A model generated the notes under the pieces. The model saw only the letters and a list, made by a program, of their open reading frames with translations. It had not been told where the DNA came from and did no database searches. A stretch of 64,000 nt of DNA from Paramoeba atlantica. Taxonomy: Eukaryota; Discosea. This document shows, one piece after another, positions 47,323-58,532 of the stretch (position 1 is its first letter; each line of letters begins with the position of its first letter). The position numbers were made by a program, and so were the translations under genes. The DNA is taken from positions 124,001 through 188,000 of the forward strand of contig CDRNVI010000149.1 of the NCBI GenBank assembly GCA_977017575.1, in the 5' to 3' direction.

Positions 47323-48975
47323 TCAAAATCCATTTTCATTTTTCAAAGACATATGATAATATGTCGCTGCTCGAATACCAGCAACAGAGCCAGGACTGTG
47401 TTTCCAAATGTAACCCAACTCGGTAAGTCCAAAACTAGGTGTATTTTCCCATCCAAATCCTAAATAAAAGAGAAGAGAAAGCCCAATGTCTTTTTTGTCA
47501 CAATGAAGAACTGTCCCATGAGCAATTGAGAGCCAGAATTCTTCAATCAAGCGGAAAATCTTTGTTGAAAGAGTCATTTGCTGTCCGGTTGCATCAAACT
47601 TTTTGTGAATGTCTTCAATGCATTCTCTCTGTTTATCAAATATTGGTGGGGGTGGGGAAGATGAAGATGTCTCTTTGATTGTTGAAGAAACCCATTTTTC
47701 GAAACGTAACTCAAAGATCGCATATCCTCCGAAAAAGAGATTCCACAAATGGAACAATCATATCATTTGTTTGGCCTGCTTGAACATATTCCCGAATCGG
47801 ATTTGCTTGCTTTGCATGAATTCCCATCGTTAACAAACACCATCCTCGACAATTTCTCTTTGTTTGATTAAATATAAAACATTGGAGGATTGAGAGCTCA
47901 TATACCTCCTCAGGAGATCCAACCGATTCCAACCAAAACATATCCTTCAAACCACTCTCCGATTTAAAATAAACATTTCCGGTCAATTCCTTCAATAAAT
48001 TCTCATCTTTCAAAAGGTCTTGTTGGGTATTACAACCACCTGGATTCGCCAATTTTTGATAAAAATCTTCAGTGGCACCAGGAAAATGGGCCTTCCAGCT
48101 CGAATCTGAGAGGCGATCTAATGGGATCCTGTTCACATCATCAAAGAGAATTGTTGTTGTTTGAGAATTTTGTTTTGGAACTTCAAAAGATTTAAAAAGA
48201 ACTGGAACTGGCTCTGCTGGTTTGATTTCAAAATAAGTTCTCATCAACGACAGTGCTTTTTCCCTGGTTTCCTTGTCAGAATAATGTGGTCGTCCTGGTT
48301 TTGAATAATCCATCGGTTTTGAGAGTCCATGTGAACCACTTGCTTTCTTTCGACTCATTCTTCCAACAATTTCAGAAACCTGGATATTGTGTGTGGAGTG
48401 GATTCAAAAAAAGATATTTATAAAAAATGAGAATAATAATAATAAAAAAAAGAGGAAGGAAAAAAAAGAGGAAGGAGAAAAAAGGAGAAAAAAAAAGAGA
48501 AAAAAAAGGAAGAAAAAAAAGGGAGAAAAAAGGGAGAAAAAAGAAAGAAAAAAAAAGAAAGAAAAAAAGAAAAGAAAAAAAAAGGGAGAAAAAAGAAAGA
48601 AAAAAAAAGAAAGAAAAAAAGAAAAGCGAGATGATCGAACGGAAACACAACCTTCTTTTCAAGCACTTCCCAAGACACTAAGCTCTTATTTGTTTTTACA
48701 AGTTCTCTTACAGTCCAAAAACGAAAACGATCAAATAATAAAGGTGAAGGAGGAGAGTAGAAACTATCCTCATATGATGGCTCTGAAAGACGAACAGGAG
48801 GTAACAATAATGTCGAGAGAGGAAAAGGGTTTTTTGGCGATAATGTCCATGAAGAAGAAGAGAAAGAATCATGGGTAATTGATTGACAGAGCAAAACATC
48901 CATTTCTAATCTCCTTCTTTTCTTTCTTTCTGATCGAATTTGTTTTTTTCTTTTGAGATTGAATTTGGTGAGCAT
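47323..48975 (-). pseudogene. Unidentified two-exon gene, possible MyTH4-like region, frameshifted
   Basis: Starts at ATG 48975 (MLTKFNLKRKKQIRSERKK); a second ATG follows at MDVLLCQSITHD. Exon 1 ends VSWEVLEKK, then an intron 48380-48651 (GTTGTG to ATCCAG, 272 nt, almost all pyrimidine), and exon 2 continues in frame VSEIVGRMSRKKASGSHGL. The middle has LRRs neither nor enzyme motifs. Near the end LQCFIFNQTKRNCRGWCLL resembles the MyTH4 pattern (Q.T.N...RGW.LL), a helical module found with myosin tails and RhoGAPs; this is a weak match. At about 47745 the frame changes by one base next to a T run; the other frame continues LRFEKWVSSTIKE to a TGA at 47323. Either a pseudogene or a base-call error. 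Confidence 0.5.
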
Positions 48976-49205
48976 TTTGAAAAAAAGAATCAAAAATTTG
49001 AAAGAAAGGAAAGAAAGTAGCAATTTTCGTATTGGATTCTTTTCAGATTACTTTTTTTCTTTTTTTTTATTAGAAAAATACAGCCAAAACGATTTTGTTC
49101 AAGCACTTTGTTTTTTTTTTGTTTTTTTTTTGCTTTTTGTTTTTTGTTTTTTGTTTTTTGTTTTTCTCAAATGTCTGAACAAACTGCTCACTCTGTTCAA
49201 ACCTG

Positions 49206-49854
49206 AACTCCTTCTCGAAAACTCCTTGAGGCAGATGAATCTTTCTTTAAAAGAGGAAACTCTGTTCCATATTGCTACATCTCTCTTGAACCCTCATCAC
49301 ATCAAAGCGTAAACAAACCAAAAACTACAAACCAAAAGAAAAACCAAAAAGAAAAGTGTCCTCCTTGTGCTCTTTCTCTTTTGGAGAGCAATATTGCAAG
49401 CAAGTTTTCATGTGATACAATTGTTGATTCTGTTGTTATTGAGCTTGATCGGATTGCCCATGATCTTTTTTCAAAAATTCCCTCGACTGCTTGTAGTATG
49501 CGAATCTATCGAACAAAGGTCAATGCAGTTCTGTTTGAACTCCTCATCATCCCTCATCTTTTGAGAAGTGGTGGCGACCTTTCTCCTCGCAAGAAGTCAG
49601 CGCCAGTTTTTCTGATCCAATTTTACGAAACAAAAACTTTTGAACAAATTTTTTCAGGACTTGCATCAAAGGGACTCTTCAACCCAATGACGAAAAAATT
49701 CAAAAATGGTCAAAAGATGTGGATTGTCGCTCATAAAAAGTATCCGGTTGTATGGAGATTTTCTGCAAATCTTGGAACTCTTGCAGTTCATTTTTTTGTT
49801 CAAGGATGGACAAAAGGAGGACTTCCAATCAATGATCTTTATATCTCAAATTAA
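49206..49854 (+). CDS. Hypothetical protein, 5' end uncertain
   Basis: An open frame of 215 codons ends TAA at 49854. It reads TPSRKLLEADESFFKRGN near its start, then KCPPCALSLL, CDTIVDSVVIELDRIAHDLF, IYRTKVNAVLFELLIIPHLL and WRFSANLGTLAVHFFVQGW. No family recognised. No ATG opens it: an ATG at 49170 (MSEQTAHSVQT) is in frame but is followed by TGA just before the open part, so either the start is a spliced exon or the TGA is an error or a mutation. Its 3' end overlaps by 26 bp the end of the convergent minus-strand gene. Confidence 0.5.
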
Positions 49855-51490
49855 TAAATTTATTATTTCTTAAGATTGTGATTGATTGAAAACGTAATCT
49901 TCGTGGTTTTGCTTTCGTTTTTTCCTCTTCTTCCTCTTCTTCCTCCTCCTCTTCTTCTCCCTCTTCTTTGTCATCAAAAGAAAATTCATCCTCTTCCTTT
50001 TCTTCTTCCTCTTCCTCTTCCTCCAACGAGAATTCATCTACCTCCTCATCCTCAAAGATCTCCTGTTCTAACTCCTCCATAGACTCTCCTGTCTCTCCCT
50101 CAGGTGGAACTACATAATTCTTTAAAATGAGTTCCCTTGTTGTTTGTGGAACTCTTTTTTCACAAAAATCGATCATCTTCTTTTCAATCGCTTGACAACT
50201 TGGACATACTTTGTTTTCTTCCCCAACATCTTCCACAACACAAAACACAACATTTTCCCTTCTCAACAAAACGATACACGATCCTTGATATTGTGCCCCC
50301 GAACAGATAGTTTCACTGGACAAAGGAGGTGAGCCAAAAATCGAAAATCGTCATATTTTGTGGCTGTCTCATACTTCATTGCGCCATAGCCACATTTTTT
50401 CACAAGTCGCTTTTGAATTAAATTTCGTAACTCTCCGCTTTGGCAACTACTGACAGCTGGTCCAACTCCTATTTGAAAAAGAATGAATGAAAGGAGATAA
50501 TCAATAAAAAAAAAAAAGCAGAGGGGGGGAAAGAAAAGAAAGGAAAGCAAACCATAATTTTCATAGACTTTTTTGTAAAAATAAGGGCAGTCAAAACAAA
50601 GAGTATAAAACCATGTGATAATATTCGAGCTTGGAAATATTAATTTCATAATCTGAATAATTTGCTTTCCTGTTCTCGTCATTTCATCTAAAAGGTGTTG
50701 AACCTCACTTGGTTCCAAATCTTCCCCCTCATTATCAGTGAATTTCAAACATTCCCAAAAAGAGCTCATAAATTTAATTCGCTGACAAATAAACGAACGA
50801 AAAAGCTTGTAACTTCAAATCGAACAAGGGTGGCAACCGGTGGTGAGGAAAACAGGAATAAATCGCTTCAACAACCAACTTGTGATAATTTTGCAATAGC
50901 CTTGTTGCTTGCTCTCCAATCAACCGAAATTTCAGCTTCTTTCCTTCCTCAGTCTCAAGAATGTACTTCCATTCAATCGTCTTTGCAAAAGAGAGCAATC
51001 CAGAAACTCTTTTCATTCGCTCCACCATCTCTTGTAACATCTTTCTCCCAAATTCCTTATTGGAATTTGCAAACTCAACAATAGTAAGAAATAAGGCCAA
51101 AGTTGCAGAGCACTTGCCACTTGCCATGAAGAGGACCATCTGGAGTAAAACGCTCACAAATCGCTAACAAAGGGGCTTCTTTTTGGCTATAATTCTCTTT
51201 CCGAATAAATTGTTGAAGGATCGCATCTCTTGCATTTTCATCTATCGACTTATCTGAAACGATTTCTTGCCATTTCACTCGAACTTTTTCCCCCATTTCT
51301 TTCATTTTTGCCAATGTTCGCCTTCGTAACTTGTCTCGAGGAATGTCAGCATTGTCACGAGTCACATCAAGCCAATAAACAGAGAAATAAGTTGCAGAAC
51401 AACCTTGATGACCAGCCACTTTACTTTGGTAAGAAATGTCAGATCGACTGGATCTCAGGAGAGACGGACAAAACAAAAGCAAAGCCAAAC
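49829..51490 (-). pseudogene. Unidentified gene with acidic C-terminus, three frame changes
   Basis: On the minus strand coding runs from about 51490 through SKVAGHQGCSATYFSVYWLD, KEMGEKVRVKWQEIVSDKS, then after a frame change EFGRKMLQEMVERMKRVSG and GEQATRLLQNYHKLVVEAIY, another change, MSSFWECLKFTDNEGEDLEP and FPSSNIITWFYTLCFDCPYF. An intron 50469-50552 (GTTTGC to CAAATAG, 84 nt) joins ENYG to VGPAVSSCQS in frame. After a third change near 50330 come ENKVCPSCQAIEKKMIDFCE and a glutamate-rich tail ending TGA or TAA near 49829. CPSC near the end may bind metal. No ATG was found for the first exon; an upstream exon is likely. No family recognised. Confidence 0.5.
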
Positions 51491-51798
51491 CAAAGATCAA
51501 ATCGAAAATGTAGATTTATTCAAGGAAACAAACAAGGTGAACATTTGCTCAAGAGAGAGAAATGTGAGGGCAGTGAAAAGACAGTTGAGATGTGATCGTG
51601 ACAAGAATAAAAAGGAACACAAAAACAGCGTTTTTGTGGAAGGAAACAAGGACAAAATCAAATCAGGAAGGGATAAAATAAACATCAGGAAAAATAGGAA
51701 AAGGGAAAATAATACAAGGGGAAAAATACAACAGAGAAAGGGAAAAGAGAGAGAGAAAGAGCAGTGATCAATCGGAGGAGCGGAGCGACAGGATGGCA

Positions 51799-53029
51799 TC
51801 AAATTGAATAGAAGACAACCGAACAGGGTTCGTAACAAGAAAGGCCACCAATTGGAAGAAAATGGCAATGGTACAGATTTGTTTTGGTATTATCGATTTC
51901 ACATGGAATTGAAACACCATTCTTTTCCACCACTGCAATTCCAGGGTTTAAAACATTCTCACAAAGCCATTTGCTCACTTCATCATCTTCTTTGAAATTC
52001 CCACCACAGATCCAAGGCATCAATGTTGGTGAACTTCCAACTCCAACAAAGTTCACAAATTGCAAATATGTATTTGTCATACCCATCTGAAAAATAGATT
52101 TTCAATTAAATCTTGTTTTGTTTCTTTTCCTCTATGCTCCCCCTCAAAAAAAAAGAAAATAATTTTTCTACTTACTTGTTTACTCTCCGGGGCACCATCA
52201 GTGAACATATTCACTAAAATTTGATATTTGCCTTCTTAAAAAAGGTGAGAGATTGTTGAACTTTCGAACATTGGAGCATTGCTTTCAGTCTTTTCTCAAC
52301 AACTTCTTCCAACTTTCGATAACCACCTTTAACCCCATACTCAGAAGGGAGTTCATGAAACCTATATGTTTATCTTTTGAGCAAATTGTTTTCATTGAGG
52401 AGGAGAAAAGAAGCTTATTACAAAAAAAAAAAAATTCTTACTTTGCTTCAAGCTCCAATGCGGACAACATTTTCTCCCCAAAATCCATCGCAGGCTTTGG
52501 AGCAGGAAGTTTTGGAAATGGAATTTCAAACTCTGGTGTTTTCAACTGAATTAGTTAGCTCCCCAGACAAAGGATCTAAGCCTCACTGAAATATTGATCG
52601 CATAATTTGGATTTTTTGGTAACCCATGTCATTCATCATCATGTTCACAAACTGTGCTTGTTTCAAATTGTCAGATTTCTCGAGGTTTTGAAAGTCTATT
52701 TATTAAATTTTGAAGAAATCAGAATCCTTCAAAAACACACACAAAAAAAAAAAATTAACCTTTTTGAACAGCTTTCTTCACAACTTGCTTCCCAACGGGC
52801 AGACAAATGACTTCTTCAATCAGTCTTTTTTGAAACCTTGGATTACAAAATCCATCACCTCACTATATGTGGTTCGAGCAAGGGGGCGCATTTCTTCAAG
52901 CTTTTGATAAGTCACTTGGGTTTCCAATGTATCATCATCCAACCAACATTTCAACTTCTTTTTCAACTTGTGTGGCAGAGTAACAAGTTGAGAGTGTACA
53001 GAGTTTTCGATTTTTCGATTGAAAGACAT
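51799..53029 (-). pseudogene. Unidentified five-exon gene, faint vWA-like motif, two or three one-base defects
   Basis: ATG at 53029 (MSFNRKIENSVHSQLVTL). Introns: 52696-52759 (GTTAAT..ATAG, 64 nt), about 52546-52586 (donor GTGAGG, acceptor TTCAG after ctaactaat, about 40 nt), 52362-52441 (GTAAGA..ATAG, 80 nt) and 52087-52175 (GTAAGT..TTCAG, 89 nt). Blocks: LKCWLDDDTLETQVTYQKLE, ICLPVGKQVVKKAVQK, FPKLPAPKPAMDFGEKMLSA, RKLEEVVEKRLKAMLQCSKV, YQILVNMFTDGAPESKQ, FVNFVGVGSSPTLMPWICGG; ends PCSVVFYSI, TGA. MFTDGAP followed by FVGVGSS resembles the second half of a von Willebrand A fold, but no DxSxS motif was found. Defects: one base too many or few in caaaaaagactg (52825), in ttttttaagaagg (52230) and at the second donor. 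Confidence 0.5.
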
Positions 53030-53109
53030 TTGCAAGAAAAGGAACCTGTCACATGGAACCTGTCACATTTAGAAAAAAAAAAAGAAAAAAAAAAAGAAAA
53101 AAAGAAGAA

Positions 53110-54021
53110 AATAAACCTTCTCATTTTCTTTCAGACCATCAACTTCACCATAAAGAGTTTGACAATCACCATGTCGGGTGATTCAGCTACAAAGGTCATT
53201 TTTAAAGAACATCGAGGGTCTGCTCTGGTTGCAAGAGAAAAGACTGTGCTTCCCTTGTTTTGCCAACCCTTCCGTCGCCCGGACACTCCCAAAATAGGAA
53301 TCAGCAACAACAAGAGCTCCTTCAGGAAGTTGATTCGACATACAAAGAAGGGTTTCATGCATTGGTTCGGACACCCCATCTCAATGATACTGAGAGAAAG
53401 CAACAAAATAGCCAGAAAAATCAACAAGAGACCAATTTTTAATGCCATGTGGATGAGGCTTCCTCATTATGAACACATGATGAGGATTCTTTCTTCCTTT
53501 GTGAGGAACAAGGGTTTCATCCACAACACCTGTATTTGCTGGGATCCAGATCGCACCCATAATTTTAGTGACAAAAGAACCACCCTCACTCTCAAATGTT
53601 TCTTCTGGTTGTTTATCTCTGCCAACCTTTTCTTCTCTGTTCCCAATTTTCAATAAATAAAAACTGGAATCAAAAGAAAACAAAATGACCTGACTCGGTT
53701 GATGATGTTCGGAAGTTTTTGGAGATAATCAGGGGGGAGGGCTGTCTTGATCACACCTTCCACCATTTTGTATTTTTCTTGAAGGTCAATGTGCAGACAA
53801 CCAGGCTTAATTGTTGGTGTGTGGAGCTCTTTCTTCTGTGATGTGATCTTGAGCTGAATTTGTTCTTGTTCTGTTTCTTCTTCTTTCTCCTTTCTTGTTT
53901 TTTCTCTCCTTTCTTTTGCTTTTGGGTCATTTTTTCTTTTCTCTCTTTCTTCTTCCACCCCCTCTTTTGTACATGAGACAATTGTGTGCCCAGATTTTAA
54001 ACAAAAAGTGCAAACCATTCC
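53110..54021 (-). mobile_element. piggyBac-like transposase remnant (DDE_Tnp_1_7 family)
   Basis: Exon 1 begins after an acceptor at 54022 (tttcag) with MVCTFCLKSGHTIVSC, an exact CX2CX4HX4C zinc knuckle, then a charged stretch and LPPDYLQKLPNIINRV. After 53690 the frame changes, either by a 26-nt intron (53664-53689, gtcattt..ttccag) or by a defect, and reads GVVDETLVPHKGRK, FIMRKPHPHGIKNWSLVDFS and GYFVAFSQYH. This matches the piggyBac core: first catalytic aspartate in (I)DExMxPFKGR, then KPxKxGIKxW. An in-frame TGA at 53381-53383 follows, then DGVSEPMHETLLCM and GALVVADSYFGSVRATEGLA, with the second aspartate (VADSYF in place of xxDNxYTS). The third aspartate was not found. Dead copy, but recognisable. 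No terminal inverted repeats located. Confidence 0.7.
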
Positions 54022-54094
54022 CTGAAACAAAAAAAAAAACCAAAAAAAAAACAAAAAAAAAACAAAAAAAAATCGTGGGGCACTAGTTTTTTGG

Positions 54095-54185
54095 GATCAA
54101 AAAGATGTTTTTTCAAAAAACATCTTTTGGATGTCAAAAGAAATGTTTTCTGGACATTTTTTCTTGACGTCCAGCTGGAGAAAAA
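54095..54185. repeat. Two adjacent inverted repeats
   Basis: aaaagatgttttttc and its near-perfect complement gaaaaaacatctttt share a centre at about 54113. Right next to it ggatgtcaa (54128) and ttgacgtcc (54163) are inverted with one mismatch. These could be the ends of a small element next to the transposase remnant. Confidence 0.5.
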
Positions 54186-54252
54186 AGTGTTGATTGTGGT
54201 TTGAAACAAGAATTATCTCAAAAAAAACTTTAAAAAAGAATTTGAAAATTGT

Positions 54253-54330
54253 TTGGAGTTATCTGGAATTATCTGGAATAAAATGGAATTATATGGAATG
54301 ATCTGGAATTATCTGGAATTCCATGGAAAA
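54253..54330. repeat. ttatctggaa minisatellite
   Basis: About seven imperfect copies of a 10-bp unit (atctggaatt) with changes such as atatggaatg and ccatgga. Confidence 0.75.
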
Positions 54331-55346
54331 AACATAATCTTTTCAGATATTTGTGAGTTTGTATTGCTTTTTTGTATCTTATGAACATGTCCACTTTGGT
54401 ACAGACTAAAGAAGGCATGTCAGAAATATGTTGAATGGACAACTGAAGAGCAGTCCTCAGAAGTCTCACAAAAAAGCAAGAAACTTCCTGATGACATCAT
54501 CAATGGTGTTCTTTATTTAGATTCACAGAAGGTCAACTTGGAGGAGACCAAGGGTCAACTTGAAGGAGATTGGGAATTGACTTGGAGGAGATCAAGAGTT
54601 GGATCAAACAAATAGAGCAGAGAGCCAAGTGTCTTCAGAGTAGCACACATTGCTTGTGTGCACTTACCTGCCAGGGTTCTCTCCATCTCAGAATTTTTGC
54701 CTGCCCTAATTTCTCTCTTTCTTTTTTGTTCTCCTCTCTCTCTTCTTTTTCTCTTTTTTCTCTTTTTCTCTTTTTCTTTTTTTCTTTTTTTCTTTTTCTC
54801 TTTTTCTCTCTTTTTCTCTCTTTTTCTCTCTTTTTCTCTCTTTTTCTCTTTCTCTTTTCCTCTTTTTTCTTTTCTTTTCTTTTTTTCCTTTTTCTTTTTT
54901 TCCTTTTTCTTTTTCTCTTTTTCTTTTCTTTTCTTATTTTTCTTTCTTATTTTTCTTTTCTCTTCTCTCTCTCACTTTTCCAATAATTTTCTCTCTCTCT
55001 CTCTTCTTTTATTCTTCCCTCTCTCATTTTCATTTTTTCATTTTTTCATTTTTTTTTATATTTTCTCTTTTCTTTCTATTCTTCTTTTTTTTGTTTCTCC
55101 TCTTTCTCTCTTTTATTTCTCTTTCTAAAAAGGTGGGGGTAAGTGGGTGGGTGGGTAAGTATAAAAATTCAAAAATATAAAAAAACCTTTTCTTTTGATA
55201 ACTAAAGATACAAACAAAAAAAACAAACCAAAAAAATAACACTTTTATTAATTTTTCAATTCTTTCAATTTTATTTCATTTTCTCTTTCTCCTTCTCTTT
55301 CTTAATTTTTGTATACACCACACACTTAAAATTAATAATAAAAACA
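54331..55346. other. No gene seen; pyrimidine tract before the duplication border
   Basis: 54331-54710 has mixed composition with a small duplication (ggtcaacttggaggagacc / ggtcaacttgaaggagatt) but no frame longer than 66 codons with recognisable content. 54710-55130 is T/C-rich. 55140-55346 is AT-rich and ends where the second duplication copy begins. Confidence 0.5.
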
Positions 55347-55903
55347 CAAGAGGTCTTTTTTTTTTTCATTTTTTTCATTTTTTTTCATTTTTTTCATTTT
55401 TTCCTTCTTTCCTTTTTTTTTCTTATTTTTTCCCTTTTTTTCTTTTTTTTTCCTTCTTTTTTTTCTTTTTTTTTTCCTTTTTCCTTTTTTCCCCTTTTCT
55501 CTTTGAAAAACAAAAAAAGAGAGAGAAAAGAAGAGGGAATTTGGAAGGAAAAGAAGAAGAAGATAAAAAAAGAGAGAGGAAGAGAGAAAAAAAAGAGAAA
55601 GAGTGAAAGAAAGAAAAAAAAAAGAGAAAGAGTAGAGACAGAAAAAGAGAGAAAAGTGAAGAAAAAAAAGAGAAAGGGTGAGAGAAAGAAAAAAAAGAGA
55701 AAGGGTGAGAAAAAGAAAAAAAAGAGAAAAGTGAAGAAAAAAAAGAGAAAGAAGGAGAGAAAGAAAAAAGAGAAAGGGTGAGAAAAAGAAAAAAAAGAGA
55801 AAAGTGAAAAAAAAAAAGAGAAAGGGTGAGAGAGAAGAAAGAAAAAAAAGATAAAAGTGAAGAAAAAAAAGAGAAAGGGTGAGAGAGAAGAAAGAAAAAA
55901 AAA

Positions 55904-55976
55904 AGCACCAGGAGGGACTCGAACCCACAACCACCAGCTCAGAAGGCCGATGCGCTACCAATTGCGCCACTAGTGC
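55904..55976 (-). tRNA. tRNA-Arg (anticodon UCU), duplicate
   Basis: Same sequence as 31987-32059, anticodon TCT, T-run terminator next to it. Confidence 0.97.
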
Positions 55977-56164
55977 ATTTCTGAAAAATATTTTCCATTT
56001 TTTTTGTGTCCTTCTCTCTCTCTCTTCTCTCGAAGTCCCAAGAGGAGGGAAATGGAAGAGAGGTTTGTTGGTTGTGATTCTTTTGTTCCAATGGAGATTG
56101 GAAGATTTGATCTGGAAAAAAGAGAGATAATGTTTTTTTTTTGTTTTTTCTTTTTGGATTTGTT

Positions 56165-56215
56165 TTCATACTCTCTGGATACTTAATTTGAAAATTCGGA
56201 CCCAGAGAGTATGAA
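56165..56215 (+). other. Hairpin element, duplicate of copy 2
   Basis: Same as 32248-32298. Confidence 0.85.
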
Positions 56216-56403
56216 TATATGATCACAAAAATATAATCACAAAAGGGATGAAAAACAAAATGAACCCTGTGGGGAAGGAAAAAAACAATTTTGAGAAAAG
56301 GAGAATGAGGGAGGAAGGGGGGGAAAAAAGAGATTTAAGTTGTGAAAAAGTGAAGAAAAAAAAAAAAAAAAAAAAAGAGAAAAAAGAAAGAAAAAAAGAG
56401 AAG

Positions 56404-56521
56404 GTCTTCAGCACTCGGGATTCGAATGTGGTCACCCACCATTCTACTAACCGAGCCCACAGCTGCTTAACTTCCGAGTTCTGATGGGATCGGGTGCTTT
56501 CAACTGGGTATGACCGAAGAC
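56404..56521 (-). rRNA. 5S ribosomal RNA, duplicate
   Basis: Same as 32487-32604, including the upstream box and T-rich 3' flank. Confidence 0.97.
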
Positions 56522-56880
56522 ACTTTCTCTTCTTTTTTTTCTTCTTTTAATATCAATCCAAATTAATAAAAAGAAAAGAGAAAAAGAAAAGAAAGAAGAG
56601 AGAAAAGAGAAAAGAGAAAAGAGAAAAGAGAAAAGAGAAAAGAGAAAAGAGAAAGAGAAAAAACCTCAATGGAAAGAGAGAAAAAGTGGTGGAATTTCAA
56701 AAAAAAGAAAGAAAAAAATAAAGAAAAAAAACAAAGAAAGAGAAGGAAAAAAAATTAACAACCTACAAAAAGAAAGATAAGAAAAGACAGAAGAAAAGAG
56801 AAAGAGGAAAAAGAAAGACTGAGGAAAACCAAAAAAAAAAACAAACGAACAAAAAAACACAAAAAACAAAAAAAGAAAAA

Positions 56881-56928
56881 CGGACCTCTATTTTGGGTCC
56901 GAATATGATGGACCTCTATTTCAGGTCC
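56881..56928 (+). promoter_or_regulatory. Tandem GGACC/GGTCC hairpin motifs, duplicate
   Basis: Same as 32964-33011. Confidence 0.55.
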
Positions 56929-57095
56929 TATCAGAGCTTTTTTTCTTTTTTTTTTTCTGTGTGTGTGTTTTTGGTTGTTCTTTCAGTGATTTTTTTTGTT
57001 TTTTTTTGTTCAATTTTGATTGGTGTTCCTTCTCGCCACACCCCCCCTCTCATTCCCTCGTGAACAACAACAAACACAATCAACCACACCCTCAG

Positions 57096-57144
57096 GTTTT
57101 GTTTTTAATTCAAAACATTTCTTTTTCTGGATAACTTGAAACAG
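57096..57144 (+). other. Putative 5' UTR intron, duplicate
   Basis: Same as 33179-33227, before PB1 gene C. Confidence 0.5.
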
Positions 57145-57170
57145 AAAAACAACAATCAATCAATCAAAAT

Positions 57171-57809
57171 ATGGTGATGAGAGTTCAGTTGATGTCGATT
57201 GTCGAAAGAGAAGAAGAAGAGTGGTGGGAAGTTCGAAACACTGAGAATGGAAGAGTGTGTTCTGTTCAAGCTCAAGACTTTCGAAGTCTCCGAAGGAAGA
57301 TCCAGGATGTGTACGGAACTTCAACTGCGGTTCGAGTGTTCTATCTTGACGATGAGTGTGATGTCGTCTTTGTGAAACGTGATCAAGACTTGGAAGATGC
57401 TTTGTTTGTTATTCCAAAAAAGAACAAGACAGCAAAAGCAGTGGAGAGTCAAGTCGAAGAAGAAACCGAAAAGGAGATTAAAGAGGTCGAAAATCGAGTG
57501 GGTGATGATGAAGAGAAGAAGGTTGAGAAAGTGGGGGATGAAGTTTTTGAGAACCCTCAGAAAAGACTCAAGGAACAACAGAAGAGAGAGAAGGAGATTG
57601 AAATTCTCAGTAAACGTGACAAGAAACTGGCAGATCAGATTGATGTTCTTGAAGAAAAGATCGTGGCTCTCCAACGAAGAAAGGAACAGTTGACTGAAAA
57701 CAAAACCCAAGTTCGAGAGAACCTTGTTGATTTGAAAAGTCAAAAGGACATTGTTGGAAACAAACAAGAGGAAGAGGGGATTGAAGAAATCCAATCCTCT
57801 GAGGAAGAA

Positions 57810-57841
<32 letters not shown>

Positions 57842-58148
57842 AGATTGTGGTAAACCAAGATCATTTGGGCAATCGAGAAAGCTTCAAAACCAACGACGAA
57901 ACATCGAAAGAAGACTTTGTAATCTTGAAGCGAAAGAAAAGAAGTCAAAAAAGATGATGGAAACAGAAATTATTCTCAAGAAACGTTTGGAGGAAATCAC
58001 AGAGAGGTTGGCGACTGGACCAGAAGAAGAAGAGAAAGACAAAATGTTTATGAATAAGAGAAAAGGAACTCGACGTTCTTCTTCCCCACCACACGGTTCA
58101 AAGAAGTTTTTCAATTCTCCTCCTCCAAAGGAGAGAAGACGAAAATAA
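57171..58148 (+). CDS. PB1-domain coiled-coil protein, copy C (identical to B)
   Basis: The 325-residue product is identical to copy B at 33254-34231, with PB1 domain, two coiled coils, acidic run and basic SP-rich tail. As copies A and B have diverged widely in the linker, the identity of B and C shows that this duplication is much later than the A/B split, or is an assembly product. Confidence 0.85.
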
Positions 58149-58350
58149 TACTAAATAATAAAAATCTCTTCAAAAGAACCAAACTTCTCTTTTTTTTGTT
58201 TTTTCAAGAAAAAGTTTATTTCTTCTTTTCTTCTTTTTTTCTTTTTCCTCTTCTTTTCTCTGCCAATATACTCGTCTTACTTTCCTTCTTTCTTCTTTTC
58301 TTTATCAAAAAGAATGTGTTGGATTGTTAGTCAAGGGGGGGTAGGTTTTC

Positions 58351-58400
58351 ATACTCTCTGGGTGCTAATTTGTGAAAATTCGTGCGTGCCCAGAGAGTAT
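58351..58400 (+). other. Hairpin element, duplicate of copy 3
   Basis: Same as 34434-34483, after PB1 gene C. Confidence 0.85.
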
Positions 58401-58532
58401 AAATATCTTTGCTTGTTTTTTTTTGAGCATCTTTCGAAAACATCTTTCCAGCAGACAAAAGAATAACCAAATAAAACACCTCTCTGTCTCTTCTCTTTGA
58501 ATGTTCTCTTCTCTGTGGCACACACCATTTAA

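Noticed and set aside
51799..52240. Firm von Willebrand A domain or Sec23/Sec24 protein call
   Set aside because: Only MFTDGAP and FVGVGSS fit; the DxSxS motif and zinc finger are absent, so the resemblance is kept as a remark only.
49170..53383. TGA as a sense codon (in-frame TGA in MSEQTAHSVQT, piggyBac and HSP70 frames)
   Set aside because: ADF and other genes end at TGA in expected places, and the three cases are a dead transposase, a pseudogene and an unproven start.
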